Below, piece after piece: positions 25,441-37,800 of a DNA stretch of 64,000 nucleotides. Both the position numbers and the translations under genes were made by a program. Source of the stretch: Aselliscus stoliczkanus. Lineage: Eukaryota; Chordata; Mammalia; Chiroptera; Hipposideridae. Below the pieces are notes generated by a model. That model worked only from the letters and a program-made list of their open reading frames with translations. It ran no database searches and was not told the DNA's origin. How positions within the stretch are numbered: the first letter of the stretch is position 1; the number at the start of each line of letters is the position of its first letter. Location: positions 36,084,352 to 36,148,351 of the forward strand of contig CM066728.1 in the NCBI GenBank assembly GCA_033961575.1, read 5' to 3'.

Positions 25441-27060
25441 ACACCTGAAACTAATATAATAATGTATGTTATTTTATATTTTAATAAAAATCTTTTAAAA
25501 AAATAAAGAAAATGAAGTCACACATTTGCAGAAGACGGGGTTCTCTTGGATTTTCTAAGAATATTGAAACTTTAAAGAGTGTTACAGTGTAGTAATAGGT
25601 GAACATATTAAAAATCAAATTGTTTACCACAACAACATGGACCAATTATTAAATATATTAGAAAAAATGGTGCATTTCACTACAGCAACAAAAATAAATC
25701 TGTCAAAAACTGTAAGATTATATAAAGAAATCTTATGAAACCAAAAGGTGCCACAAAATATCTGGTTTAATGAAGACATGCATTGATCTTCAAGAGAAAT
25801 ATTATAATTTTCTCCAAATCAATACTATAAATTTAGTGCAACCAAAATCAAAACTTCAAGATATGCTCATCAATAGCCAAGACATTTTTTAAAAACATTC
25901 AGAAGGCTTTATTGCCACCAAATTTGAAAACACAGCAGAAAACTATAATCAAAGCACTATATTATTTATTAGGGATATTAAACACCTCAATTAAAGAATT
26001 TAACACAAAAACAGATTTCAAATCAGTGTGAAAGAATGCACTTCAGTGAACAGTTGTTGGACTGTTCAATAAAAGTAGCTCTATCTCTCACACTTTTCAC
26101 AGAAGCCAATTCCAGATGATCTCGATGCTTATATAATAAACATCTTTGAAGAAAATATAGAATATGCTTTATATTTTGAAATAAAAGTAATAAAAATGAT
26201 CAATTTGACTATAAAAAATCTATAAAAAAGATACAAGTAAAGTTAGACAAGTGACCAACTGGGAGAAAACATTGGTAACAGACATGGAAGACTAGTATCT
26301 ATACTCTATGGAAAAACTCCTAACAAACACATAAGATAAAAGAACAAATCATTCAACAGAAAAATGAGCGGTGTAAAAGGCAATTCACATGAGAAATACA
26401 GTCTAAAATAAACATATAAAAGATGTCCAAACTCACTAGCATCAGATGTTTTAAATTAAGAGTTTTTACGCATTAGGTTAATAAAAAAATTTTAAACCTA
26501 ATGTTCAGTGTCCTTAATGATATTGGGAGCAGATACTCATTCATTGCTGAGAAGAAACTATAACTTAACAGCCATTTTAGAAGCCAAATGAAGGATCTCT
26601 TTAAAACTGCCTACCTCTGACCCAGCAGTTCAAAAGCTAAACACATACTACAGAGAAATCTTTATATGAGCATAAATAGTCATACAGGGTGACATTCTTA
26701 CATTGTTTGTAATTCAAAAAAAAGAAAAAGGAATCTAACCTAAGTGTCTATTATAGGATACACAGATTGCGGAACACTATACAAAAGTAATTAGATAAGA
26801 TTATACTGAAATAAAGAAACCAAGTAGAAAAGTGGCACAATGATATACATATATTTATGTAAAAACCAAAACTATGCATTTTATTTCCTGTGGCTATATA
26901 TAACAGCTACATACATTCATAGAAAAAGATCCAGATGAAAAGTTAACTGCTTCTTCTAGAGAAGGTACTGAGATTGTCAAAAATAGACCTGTCTCTGATG
27001 TTTTTTCTAAGTAAATAAAATGTAGTCATATACTACACTTGTAATTTAAATTTTAAAGGA

Positions 27061-28485
27061 AAAGCAGTATGCACAGACTGATACATTGTAAGAAAATACA
27101 CTCGCATACACACAAATTGCCCTTTGTATTTCTCTCTCTCTCCCTTCCTTGATGGCAAACACAAAGGCAAGGTTCTAGATTACCTGCCAAAATGAGACTA
27201 TAATACTATCTAAATAAAACAATATCTCCAATAAAAACAATACACTCAACTTCTGTATTCTCATTTGAAAAAGAGAAAATTTCGTTCAAGATTTATAAAA
27301 GCAATATAATCTCAGTTTAGAGATCTTATTATTTTTAGTTATGTACAATCTTCACACAGTACATGATTGCATATTGAAATTTTGTTACATCTTTAGAATA
27401 TAGTATTTGGGGCAGAGAGATATAAAATTTTTGAAGTTAGAACTTAAATCATTATTAACATTCAGTCAGTGGCTTCATTAAATTTATAGACACTTTTAAA
27501 AGAAAAACAAAGCTGAGGGTACAAAACCAGACTGGCTTATTTCTTTAGCAGTTTACTACTTCTACCTTACACATTAAACACTTTGATATTTAAAATTATC
27601 ATTGACAACTTCTTGTATGAACTGTTCGTTCTGGAGATTATTCTGCAAAACCTTCTTATCCCAATGAAATGATACTGGCATTCAAACATAACCAGTTGAA
27701 TTTTATGAATGACACTGCTTTTGAGTGTATAAACTAAAAATTGTTTCTGGAGCACTGTGCTTTTAAGAATTGCTTGCTTTAAATTCATGTGCTGCTGAAG
27801 ACTGAACCATATAAAGAAAATATCGATGAGAAAAGAGGAACTTCCAGAGCTATCTAGTTTCACAATGGTTATGAAAGAAAAAGTACAGTTAGCACTTTCT
27901 TGCCAAGTAAAAAAATTAGGAAAACCTTTAAAGGATATCTCCAACAGAATTCAGTGTTTCCCTCACCTATCCTACATATCTGTTCAACTGTCTCTCATAG
28001 CAATTTGCCTTGTAAAACTGCCTCTCACATTCCTGAAAAAAGAACAAGTTTCCTTTAGGAAGGCTGCAGTGGAAAGAGCACTAGGACAGTGTTAGGAAAC
28101 GAGCTCTCACTGAGATCCCCAGCTAACCCTACTTAGCAGCTGCTACTTCTGCATTACAAGAGCGCTGCACTGTTTCACACAGCTTCCAGCTCTACAAGTC
28201 AATGATCCATGCTTTCATCAAAGGCCACCAAGAAGGGAACATGCCTTTCTACTTCACATCAGGAAGGCACTTTTAGAACGATATTGTATATCAGTTTTAT
28301 CTTCAATATAATGAAGCAATACTTCACAGGAAATATCCAGCATTTCTTTTATGCTACAAATATTCAAAAAACATGAGTTGGTGATGACAATTCAAAAAAA
28401 GTCAGATATAACCTAGAGAAGAGACTCAGAAAATAAATCAATTAAGTAGATTCTTTTCATCTTTTAAACAAAAGGCTGGTGTAAT
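27061..28485. other. Non-repetitive flank, probable 3' UTR or 3' flank of WDR36
   Basis: No convincing gene or repeat is visible. The stretch is AT-rich and lies between the last WDR36 exon and the old L1. Short open frames here (for example 27826-28095) lack family features and read as chance. Confidence 0.4.
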
Positions 28486-28649
28486 TTTATTTCAAGAAAG
28501 TATTTAGCATTTAAAATGGGGAATGATTGACTAGTCAGTAATGCTAGCATTTTTTGTTTGTTTGTTTTTTCAAAATGAAACTTGGAAAACAAAATATGAG
28601 TTAAAATGAACCCACTTAATATAAATGTCTTTATTTACTCACATTTATT
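28486..28649 (-). terminator. Candidate WDR36 poly(A) signals
   Basis: On the minus strand AATAAA occurs at 28649-28644 (one base after the stop), at 28635-28630, and at 28491-28486. The last, about 160 bases after the stop, is the most plausible near site. Cleavage sites cannot be told from sequence alone, and the real 3' UTR may run further into 27060-28485. Confidence 0.3.
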
Positions 28650-28650
28650 T

Positions 28651-28800
28651 TTATAACAAAGCACTTTTTATATAATTTAAAACACACATGCTTTGATTGA
28701 ATAGTGATTGTAAATAGGTCCAGTTTTCTTCCACCTGTGATGACAACTTTGTCATTTCTTCTAGAAGTGTTGGCTCTGAAGAAAGCACTTTAAGGTGCAG
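28651..28800 (-). CDS. WDR36: WDR36 exon 23 (last coding exon, stop codon)
   Basis: Coding part is 150 bases, residues 847-895 and TAA at 28653-28651. Contains LLEEMTKLSSQVEENW and ends NYIKSALL, the expected C terminus of the family. The acceptor is TTTTTTAG. The 3' UTR continues below 28651. Confidence 0.97.
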   Translation of the reverse strand: MHLKVLSSEPTLLEEMTKLSSQVEENWTYLQSLFNQSMCVLNYIKSALL

Positions 28801-31800
28801 CTAAAAAAGAAAAATATGATAATTGAACATTCAATTCAAGAAAATTAAAATTTTGTTTATTCTGAATTCAACTTTTTTACCAAGGAACACGAGAAGACAC
28901 CATACTGAATGTTTTTTTCTTAAATCCTGGTTTATTACCATCTCCCATTCTCTCTCGTCTATCATTTTTTTACTGTTATGAGTTCCTTTATGATACTGTC
29001 ACTCCCTTAGAAGAACTGAAGTTGCCATCACCGTCCTCCACCTAAGGACAGTCCCGATACCAATTCAGAAATAAGGATATATAGTTTTAAGACTAAATCC
29101 CTATTTCTGCGCTTCTTTAAGTTTCTCCGTTCACTGTAAGCCATAGGTAATAAACGCCAAATGGGCCCTTTGCTTTATTTTCTAAAGATTTAAGTAACTT
29201 TATATTCAGGACCTAATCTTGGTAAATTTGGGAAAGGATATAGAAACAATTTTTGGCATTTCTATTTTTTCATGGTACCATCTAAATAATTAAATCAAGT
29301 GAAAACTCATTTTACATATTGATGGGATAGATGAAGAATCACATCATTGAAAATCAGCATCACTGACCTTCAATACATTATACTTTTGAAATAAACATGA
29401 GATCTCCATTGCATTGGTTATAAAATCAACGATGTTATTGCCAAATCACTTGAAACTCCTTTAACCAATATAGAAGTAAATATTTTGATTTCAGCAGTAG
29501 AAAAAAAACAAAACAAAAAATAAATATAAAACCTGACTTTCTCTTCATGACCACAGAAAAAAATACCATAGTATACTGAATCAAATGTACAGATGACCCA
29601 GAAAAGTCAGGGATTTGAGTCAAAATGTGCTGAGTGGAGAAAAAAAAAAAAAGACTACACAGCTGCTGCATGGTCCAGCTGTCCAAAATGGTAGTCACTA
29701 GGTACAGAAGATTAAATTTAAATTTAATTAAATTTCTATAAAATAAAAAATTCAGTTTCTCAGTCACATCAGCCACACTTCAAGTGCTCAGTAGCCACAC
29801 GTGACAAGTGGCTGCTATGTTGGACAGTGCAGATACAGGACAATTCCATCTTCGCAGAAAGTTCCATCAGACAACACTACTCTGGAGGAAAGCAAGCGGA
29901 GAAGTACTGTCTTGCATTAAACTTACCTTTAGAAACAATGCAAGGTATGCCTGGGCCAACTCAAAATCACGCTTGCTGTCCAACATCATCCCGATCATTT
30001 TTAAGAAACTCTGCATGACTTCTACAGACCCGCCACAATCAGGAGACAAGCTTCGAAGCTCTGTTTCAATTCCTGATGGGCCTAATTCTTTCAGAAGGTT
30101 AAGAGCAGCTTCATCTGCATTAAGGATTTAAACAAAAAAAATATCCAGTTATTACCTACAATCACTTCTCTTAGGAAACTACAGTTTTCATTTCATAGCC
30201 CAAGCAACACATACTCAAATTGCACAGGAAATTCTTTCTGTGGCTTTTTTTTCCCCTGTTAAGTAGTAGAATAAACCCCAAATTAAGTAAAAATCAGTAC
30301 AAACGATGAGAGCAAGATAATCAAAAGTATTAAAAGTACTAAACTTTTTGCATTTCCTGTAATATAAAGTTTTTTTTCTGTCAAAGGCTGTTAAAGAAAA
30401 TCTAATTAATGCCCAGCAACACACTTTTAAATGCTCATAAATAAATCAGAACAAATCTAAATATAAGAAAGCTATAGAAAGTACATACCAAATTATTAAT
30501 AGTAGTTGCCAACTGAAATAAAATGAGGTAGGGGATTTATTTTTCTCTTTATATTGTTATAAAAATTATAAAAGTAGCACATGCTCATTAAGACACATTA
30601 ACAATACAGAAATATGTAAGGGGAAAGGCCCCATCTTATTCTTACCCACTCCAAAACCCCTTCTTTTCTAGAAGCACTCTTATTTTATACTCATCCCATG
30701 ATATTCTATACACTTACAACTATTTTTATATGAGGCATTTCATATTATAATGGCAATGAGTATGCTTTTAGCTTTTTGAAAAGGAACACCACCAATGACA
30801 AAAGTCTAATAAATTTTACTTTCTGTCCTACAGCATGTTCTAAACAATAGTGGTTTTCCTCTTCGTGCCCCACAAATAAAACAAGCTACTCCTTTTATGA
30901 TCTTGCTATTCCTCAGTCACCTACAAAGGCCCATCAGTACCATTCTTTGGCTTTGTCAATGTGGGCTTGGGTGATATTGGTACGAAAACAAAAGCATTTG
31001 GATCAGAAAACAAGAGGGTAACTCAAAAAACAGGACAGTGAGTGTGATTTTATTTATTGCTTATAGCTTTTACTATTTATCATTATTAGCTACAGACTGT
31101 AGTTTTCAAAATTCAAATCTATTAATAACACACTCAATAATGTGTTAAATAAATTTTAAAACTGTCTTTTTATGGGCTAATTTGGGAATATCTGAAATCA
31201 CCTAAGACAAGTCTCTTCTGCATTGCAAACTGTATTGCAAATTGTTTTTGTAAATTAAAACAAAAGCAAAAACTAGAAGTCTAACTTTCATTACAGAAAG
31301 TGTGAAAGATTTTCAAAAGATAGTAATAATATCAATAACACCTGAGTTTAGTGTCACTCATTTACTATAGCAATACAAAAGCTAAAATTACTTCAGAGTA
31401 AAACCAAAATCTCAACCCTTTTAGTTTTTCCTATCTTATTTCAGCTATTAACAAATCTGCTAATATTTCATTCAATTTCTCTCTATATAAAGTAAAATAA
31501 GATGAAGGTATTTGGTAAAATGTTTATAATTTTACAACTTACATTTATTATTTACCAGTCCTTCTTCGAGTCTCAAACAGAAATCTGATTTTTGAGCCAA
31601 AATTCCAAGATTTACCACTTTAGACTAAACAAAAACAAATACACATTATTCAAAGAACACAAGTGTAACCAAAAAAATGTTTAGTTTATAATTAAAAGTT
31701 ATCATTAATTTATACATGTAGAGAACTACAAATGTATAATTTATAACAAATGTATAATAAAGAACTACAGAACACACACAGACCACACACTGAGAATGCT

Positions 31801-34800
31801 CCAATTTGGATTTTACCTGTTGGGGATCATTACTGTGTTCAGGAGCCGCGTATCTGGGTACAAGGCCAGGAACTGTTGGTATAAAAAATGGTGCTGATTT
31901 GGGTACCTTGGGTGGTTCCTTTGGCTTATTCTTTTTCTGATTAAGAGAAAATGAGAAAAGGGAAGAGATTAGTAAGTAATTATATTGTCAGTATTTTCTA
32001 ATATGTAATTCAAATCAATTTTAAAACAAAGTCCAAAACGTAACAAAAAAGGAATGGAAAATTTTCAGATTGGAATGCTAAAATAAAATTCCATCAATTT
32101 ATAGCACAGATCTCCTTAGCCTGAGCTTCCCAGAACAAACCTCCAGTAGCCCTGCTGATAAGGCAAAAGGAAAAGGACAGGGTTCAGGAGAAGCCCTAGA
32201 CATAAAGAGCTCATTTTCCTGAAACGTAAATATTTATAGGAATTTTAGGTGAAATAACAGTCAGCACTTCTGAACTTCTTTTAAATTGAAACACAAACAC
32301 TTTTATCAAAATGGGCTAGAAAGTAAAATTTACATAAATGCTCAACAGTTTCTCAAATTTTTCTCCAAAAGAAATTTGGATCCAGAGGTAGGCTCTACCA
32401 TTAGAATTAAGTGAAATTTTTTTCTGAAGCATATTCCTAATTCTTCTATTTTGTTGGAATTTTTATTTTTCCTTAGTACTTCGTGTTTTTAAAAAGCAAA
32501 AGAATACTATCGCTCATTTACAAAATATTTCAAGTGTCAGTCAAATTCAATCAGGAAAACCTCCATCAGATTTCCCACTGACAGCATTTAGTTTTGGTGA
32601 CTGATAACGTTGCTACATACCACTATCTCAGAACATTTGATGAAGAGCTTTTCTATGGTAAACTGCCTAATAAAGGAGTCTCACAATTTTACCTTATACT
32701 ATTCTTCCTCCATTCTTTAGCAGCTCTGTAATCTTAGGGAGATTTGCTTTTTGAAAGAAAGCCAGGGATATTAGTGGCCTCATGAGAGGCAGAGGATAAA
32801 AGACAGTTACGACATAAAAGCAGGATCAAGCACTGCTAATTACAGTGTAAGCACTGCCCTTCTTTGGGATGGTAGAGACTAATAAAAGTCACGGTTACCC
32901 TTCTAACTCACTATGTTGAAGTTATGAGGGATACCGTCACTGAGTTGTAAATGAAATAAAAGGCTCTGGAGGCACTCCATAGGGCTCTGGAAATTATCTT
33001 ATCTTCTAGGGAAAACCAAAAGTAGAAAAGTTACCCATAGGACAGATATAAAAATCAGAACTTTTTTCATTCAGTAGGAAATAAAAATATTAAAGGTTAG
33101 GCATATTTCTCTCATAAAGATCATTCACTTATATTTCTACATAAGTTTTTATGTAGAATAAACTCTATCTTAACAAGGAGTAGAGTAATCCAAAAACTTA
33201 GCTCACATAATTGGGCATTATTCTGATTGTTCCCTTCGCACTCCTCTACTTACACTTCTTAATGTATTGCTTTTAGCGCTATTCCTTTAAATACTCTCTT
33301 TATAGCTGACAGATTGGACCGCATGGAGAGATTTCACAACTATGCTGCTAAACATACCTTTAATGCCGATGCTCAATCCCTCTCAAAATGTGAGCAAGTA
33401 AAAAGCAGCACTTTTAACTTCCTGAGGAGAATTAACATGTGAAAACTCCTGTCTCTTTTCTTACCCAAGACGTTCATCGTTTCTGGTGCTAAGCTATTAG
33501 TTATAAAACCACTCATGCACTGTCATAGCTATCTGCCAGCGTTCCTTATACTTTTTTATGCCAGCTCACAATGTGGCTTAGCACACACATTCTCTTTCTC
33601 TCTAGAGAATGTGTGTATGTGTATATCTAACCAAATCAAGCATCATAAAACAACACCTAACCATTATCTCTGAAATGTCCTACCCTGGTCTATTCCTTTC
33701 AATTGCTTTTGCTACTCACAAGTAGGGGTCATGAAACAATGCTTTGAAAAACACTAATATATGCTATAATTGTCCATTTTTCATGTAAAATTATAGTATC
33801 CTCAGGTAGAAAGGGCTAGGTTTTTTCCCCACTGCTGCAGTCTCAGGTCATTATCTACTATCTAGTTCATATTAACTTACATGCCTAGACCCAACACAGC
33901 AAGCTCTAAATAGCTTCTTGGAGTTGGCAGAATAGGGTATGGGATGATAAAGGGTAACTGAAGCTTAATAATAATAAAACAAAAGACCGGTGCAAGTTTT
34001 CTAGTCCCAAAGGACTAGCAACAGAAATATCACACATTATGTTGGCAATTTTTTCTTGTTTTAGACATTAAAAAAGTAGTCTATAGGCTGGACTTAAAAC
34101 ATCCAATTTCTAATAGCTCTGTAGTTGCGGGCTGTCCCTTTTACTATATCCCAAGGTCTGCTGAGTGCTCTCCAAGTCAATATACATATAGACAGAGAAT
34201 CTTGGGATAATCGCACTGGATAAACAGGATTCAACTAAGTGGCATTCTCTTCACTACCTTAGGAATTAAGTGCTCCTCCTAAAGCCCTCAAAGTAGGGGA
34301 AGCTTTCTCTACTAAAGAAAATGCTTCTGGAATGTGCCTTTTTGGGTCAATATTAATTGTACTATAGTATTACCTTAATAACATCAAGATAAAGAAGGCT
34401 TTTCCACCGTGATTCAGGAAGGAGTGACAGAGTCACCAACTGCTCATTCAACTGTTCCGGGGAATCATACTCTATCATTTCATCACTTGGCTCTACGGTT
34501 TCTTCTGATAATTCTATATCTTAAAACAAAAATTTTCAGGTAAAACAAATTAACAAAATGAGATTTTTATCATATAAAGCAATTTAATTCATTCCAAATC
34601 CATTAGCATTTCATAAGATGTTCACTCAGTGTAGCCTTATAAATGCTTTTATTTATTTCATTTCCTCATCTTTTCATATTAACTGCAACTCCCATCACTA
34701 GGCCCAAAACTTCTCCACTGGTAGTCTATTAGGTATCTTATCAATGCCATGTCAATTATGTTTGCAAAAATTCAAAATATTTCATATCAGTTAAAAAATG

Positions 34801-37800
34801 CTTCGATCCGAATGCATTCAACTTTGCCTTCAGTAGCAATATCACTCATGTCAGATTTATGATATTACACCTCATAAATTATTTTACTGTTTTATGATTA
34901 CCTTGGGTTTGACAAGTACCAGGAAGCATCACCACTGAAGGAACATAATCTGTGGGAAGTGGCCGTAATGAAACAACTGAATACAGGGAAATATTAGACC
35001 TGAAAAATAAAAACATAAGCAATATTTTAAAACTAACAAAAATATTTTTTCAGAGAAACTTCAATCACTGCTAATAATTTCTACAATCTTGAATTTGGAT
35101 TACAGTTAAAAAAAGATCTCAAACATAAGACAGTATGGATTTGAAAATGCTTTGATTCGTGTCATAGATGTCATCACATGAAAGCTATGCATAAACATTA
35201 GTAATGGGGTCTTTATTTTGAATGTAGTACAAAAAATGTATTTATTGAGAGACAGCACTGGGTAATACTTTTATAAAGTAACATAACCTCCACATATTCA
35301 TAGTTTTGACAAATGTCACCCTTCATTAAAGGAAATAGTAACTGAAGGAAAGATGGATTCAGAAAGTTACATTAGAGAGAGAATATGCTGATCAGATTCT
35401 TGGGGTTAACAGCCATGGATTTCCCCTACTCTAGAATGGTCCCCTAAGTGGCCATGTTTCTGCTACTTGACTGTGCACCATGACCTTGTGACTAAATCAA
35501 GATGTAGCTACCTGTCCCAAAGTCAGCATTCTGTTTCCCATACATAATGAATTTGGAGTGGAAAATAAAGATTGGGAGTATCAGGTTCTGAGCTATATTA
35601 ATAGCAGTACTATATACTCTTGATGCTGATGTTCCACTGCTACTGTTCTTCTCTTGTCTTGATTGCTCAAGCCTCAGATTCCAGGAGATACTTCATTTTG
35701 CTTAGAGTCTATTTCTACTATATGTTCAATCTACTTTCATATCCTAAAAATCTAATTATAAAATTTTATAATTAGAAAAAAATAATTTTTTTCTCTTCCT
35801 CAATATTAACAGTTAAAAGAAATAGACATGTGAAATCAGGAAATAGACAAATACTTTTCCAGACCCAGATGATGGAACATTTATTTTGAATTCATGTAGA
35901 TTTGGCAGATCACCATAAGTATCTCTGCATGGTTATCAAGAGTTATACAACTAGAATGAATCTTAGGAAGCATTCTGCCCATACTTATGCCTTATTTTAT
36001 AGATAAAGTAGTCTGAAGTTAAGAGATTGGCCAAGGTCAGAAAGTAGTATTGGCGTAGTATTGGCAAGAGGACCTGGCTGGAGACTTTGCTTTTCTAACA
36101 TTTTTAAATTCACTCATCCTTTCTGCAAATTAAAAACTAAATGTAATAGATAAACATCAATCATGTGGTTTAGAATACACTTAAACAAAGCTACTTAAAT
36201 TATCAAGCAGATGTTGAATCAGTCATAAGACTTATGGTAAATTAACTGTGTTAACTATGTGACAGTTCCATTTTACAAATTAAAAAAAACAAACAAAATT
36301 AAATGGCAATGTTAGCCACGGTGACTGTCTGACAATATCATCTTCCTTCTCTTCCTTACCCAAAACAGAATTGTATGAAAGAACTCACCATAGATAAATT
36401 CCAAGGTGGTCAACATGAGAGGTAGCCAGAAAGTCTCCAGTTGGGGACATAGTAGCATTGAGAGGAGCTGAGTCCAACAAAAAGCTGTCTATAAGGCTAT
36501 ATAAAAAGAATCAAGATGTTAAAATATTTTAACTCTACCAAAAGGATATAATTCACAAAATACATTTTTGTTAAAAGAATGTGGGATAAGATTTGCAGAA
36601 AATTTTCATTTTTATTTTTTTAAAAATCACCACCACCAGAAAGTCATCAATAGCAAAGGGCTTTGTCAACTAACTTACTATGTGAGAATAATCTCTTAAT
36701 GAGAATGTCTCAGAATACTAAATAGTTCAATTAACCGAGTTTTCAGCAGCGAGAATACAGGAGGAAATACTCTGCTTTTCTGAAATTCAATTTTGGTAGG
36801 TTAATCTGGGGACAATTCTGAAGATGTCACGTTTAAAAGAAATCTAATTATCAGTACCCTCTTATATTTTTGTCATCCCAGTGAAAATAACAAAAAGCTT
36901 ACACAATAGAAGAAACTAATAAAATAAAATACCTGTTAATAAGAGACTAGTAATGCAAAAAACTTGAGCAGGTCTGTTTTTCAAATAGGTAACCACGCCA
37001 TACATGAACTATACAATAAAATTCAGCCTATAGAGCATAACCATAAAGCAGTGTGTGGAAACTAGTCTCATAGCTTTGAAAGCTGGAGGGGTGGAAAAGC
37101 TGGGGAGAAAGGAATGACGATACCCAGGGAGGAGGCTCAGGAGAAACTTCTCAGAGAATACAGTGCTGGAGATGAGCCTTCCAAATGGACAGGATTTCAG
37201 TGGATGCTGATGGTAGAGAAAGCACATCTTGGCTGAGGGAAATGTGAAGGGCAAGGCGAAGGAAAACACAGCGGGGACTAGCGAGGAGTGCAGTTTGGTG
37301 CATAAGCATAAGGCTCCACAGGGTCTTGGATACCAAACATCTGAGTTCGTTTTTACTTTTTAATCAATGGGAAATCACTAAAGGCTTTTGACCAGAGAGT
37401 GGTGTCATCTTCACTTCCATGGGAAAAAAAAAAAAATCTGCCATCAGAATGTAGGGTGTATCTGACCAGGAGGAATAATGATATTATAGTATCAGTTATC
37501 TAACAAGCAATGGAGATCTGAACTAGGATGGTGACCGCAGGAAGTGACATGAGGTGGATTTAATGAGCAAACAGAGAGGCCTCCTGCAGAGGAAACTTCT
37601 CAGATTGGCTAAGGGTAGTATACTTTGTATACTTTCAGAGAAATATATCGGATTTTTTTTTTTTTTAGCTGAGCCATCCTGCCACCTGTTGGCAGCTCGA
37701 TGGCAGCTCAGCTCAGGTTGAGCATCAAACTGCTGTTGCTCAGAGCTCAGCTCACACGCTTGAGCGAGCTCTTAACTAACTGAGCCACTCAGCCAGCCCT

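Larger units (their letters stand above)
21406..25506 (+). mobile_element. HAL1-like / L1 element, about 4.1 kb, with target duplication
   Basis: Inserted in the older L1, flanked by agaaaatgaag at 21395-21405 and 25507-25517. It has a GC-richer 5' UTR-like region (21406-22760), a decayed ORF1-like region (about 22830-23700), then L1 3' end sequence and a 3' UTR made of repeated units, ending TTTAATAAAAATC and an A-rich tail. The lack of most of ORF2 is what suggests HAL1 rather than ordinary L1. An AT palindrome interrupts it at 23702-24151. Confidence 0.75.
20785..27060 (+). mobile_element. Old L1 (ORF2 and 3' part), split by a HAL1-like insertion
   Basis: Plus-sense ORF2 relic at 20785-21405 (aaatttgaaaatctagattt, tccttaatggtggaac) resumes at 25518 and runs to about 27060 (tgtccttaatgatattggg, ctctgacccagcagttc). 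The coding frame is destroyed by stops and indels. Confidence 0.8.

Noticed and set aside
27567..28095. Opposed open frames of 125 and 89 codons just beyond WDR36
   Set aside because: No recognisable domain, AT-rich, and located in the expected 3' UTR or flank. Likely chance.
1..28650. Possible exons of the neighbour CAMK4 or of TSLP
   Set aside because: In human, CAMK4 lies tens of kb 3' of WDR36 and TSLP lies on the 5' side. No kinase or cytokine-like exon was found in the left 28 kb.
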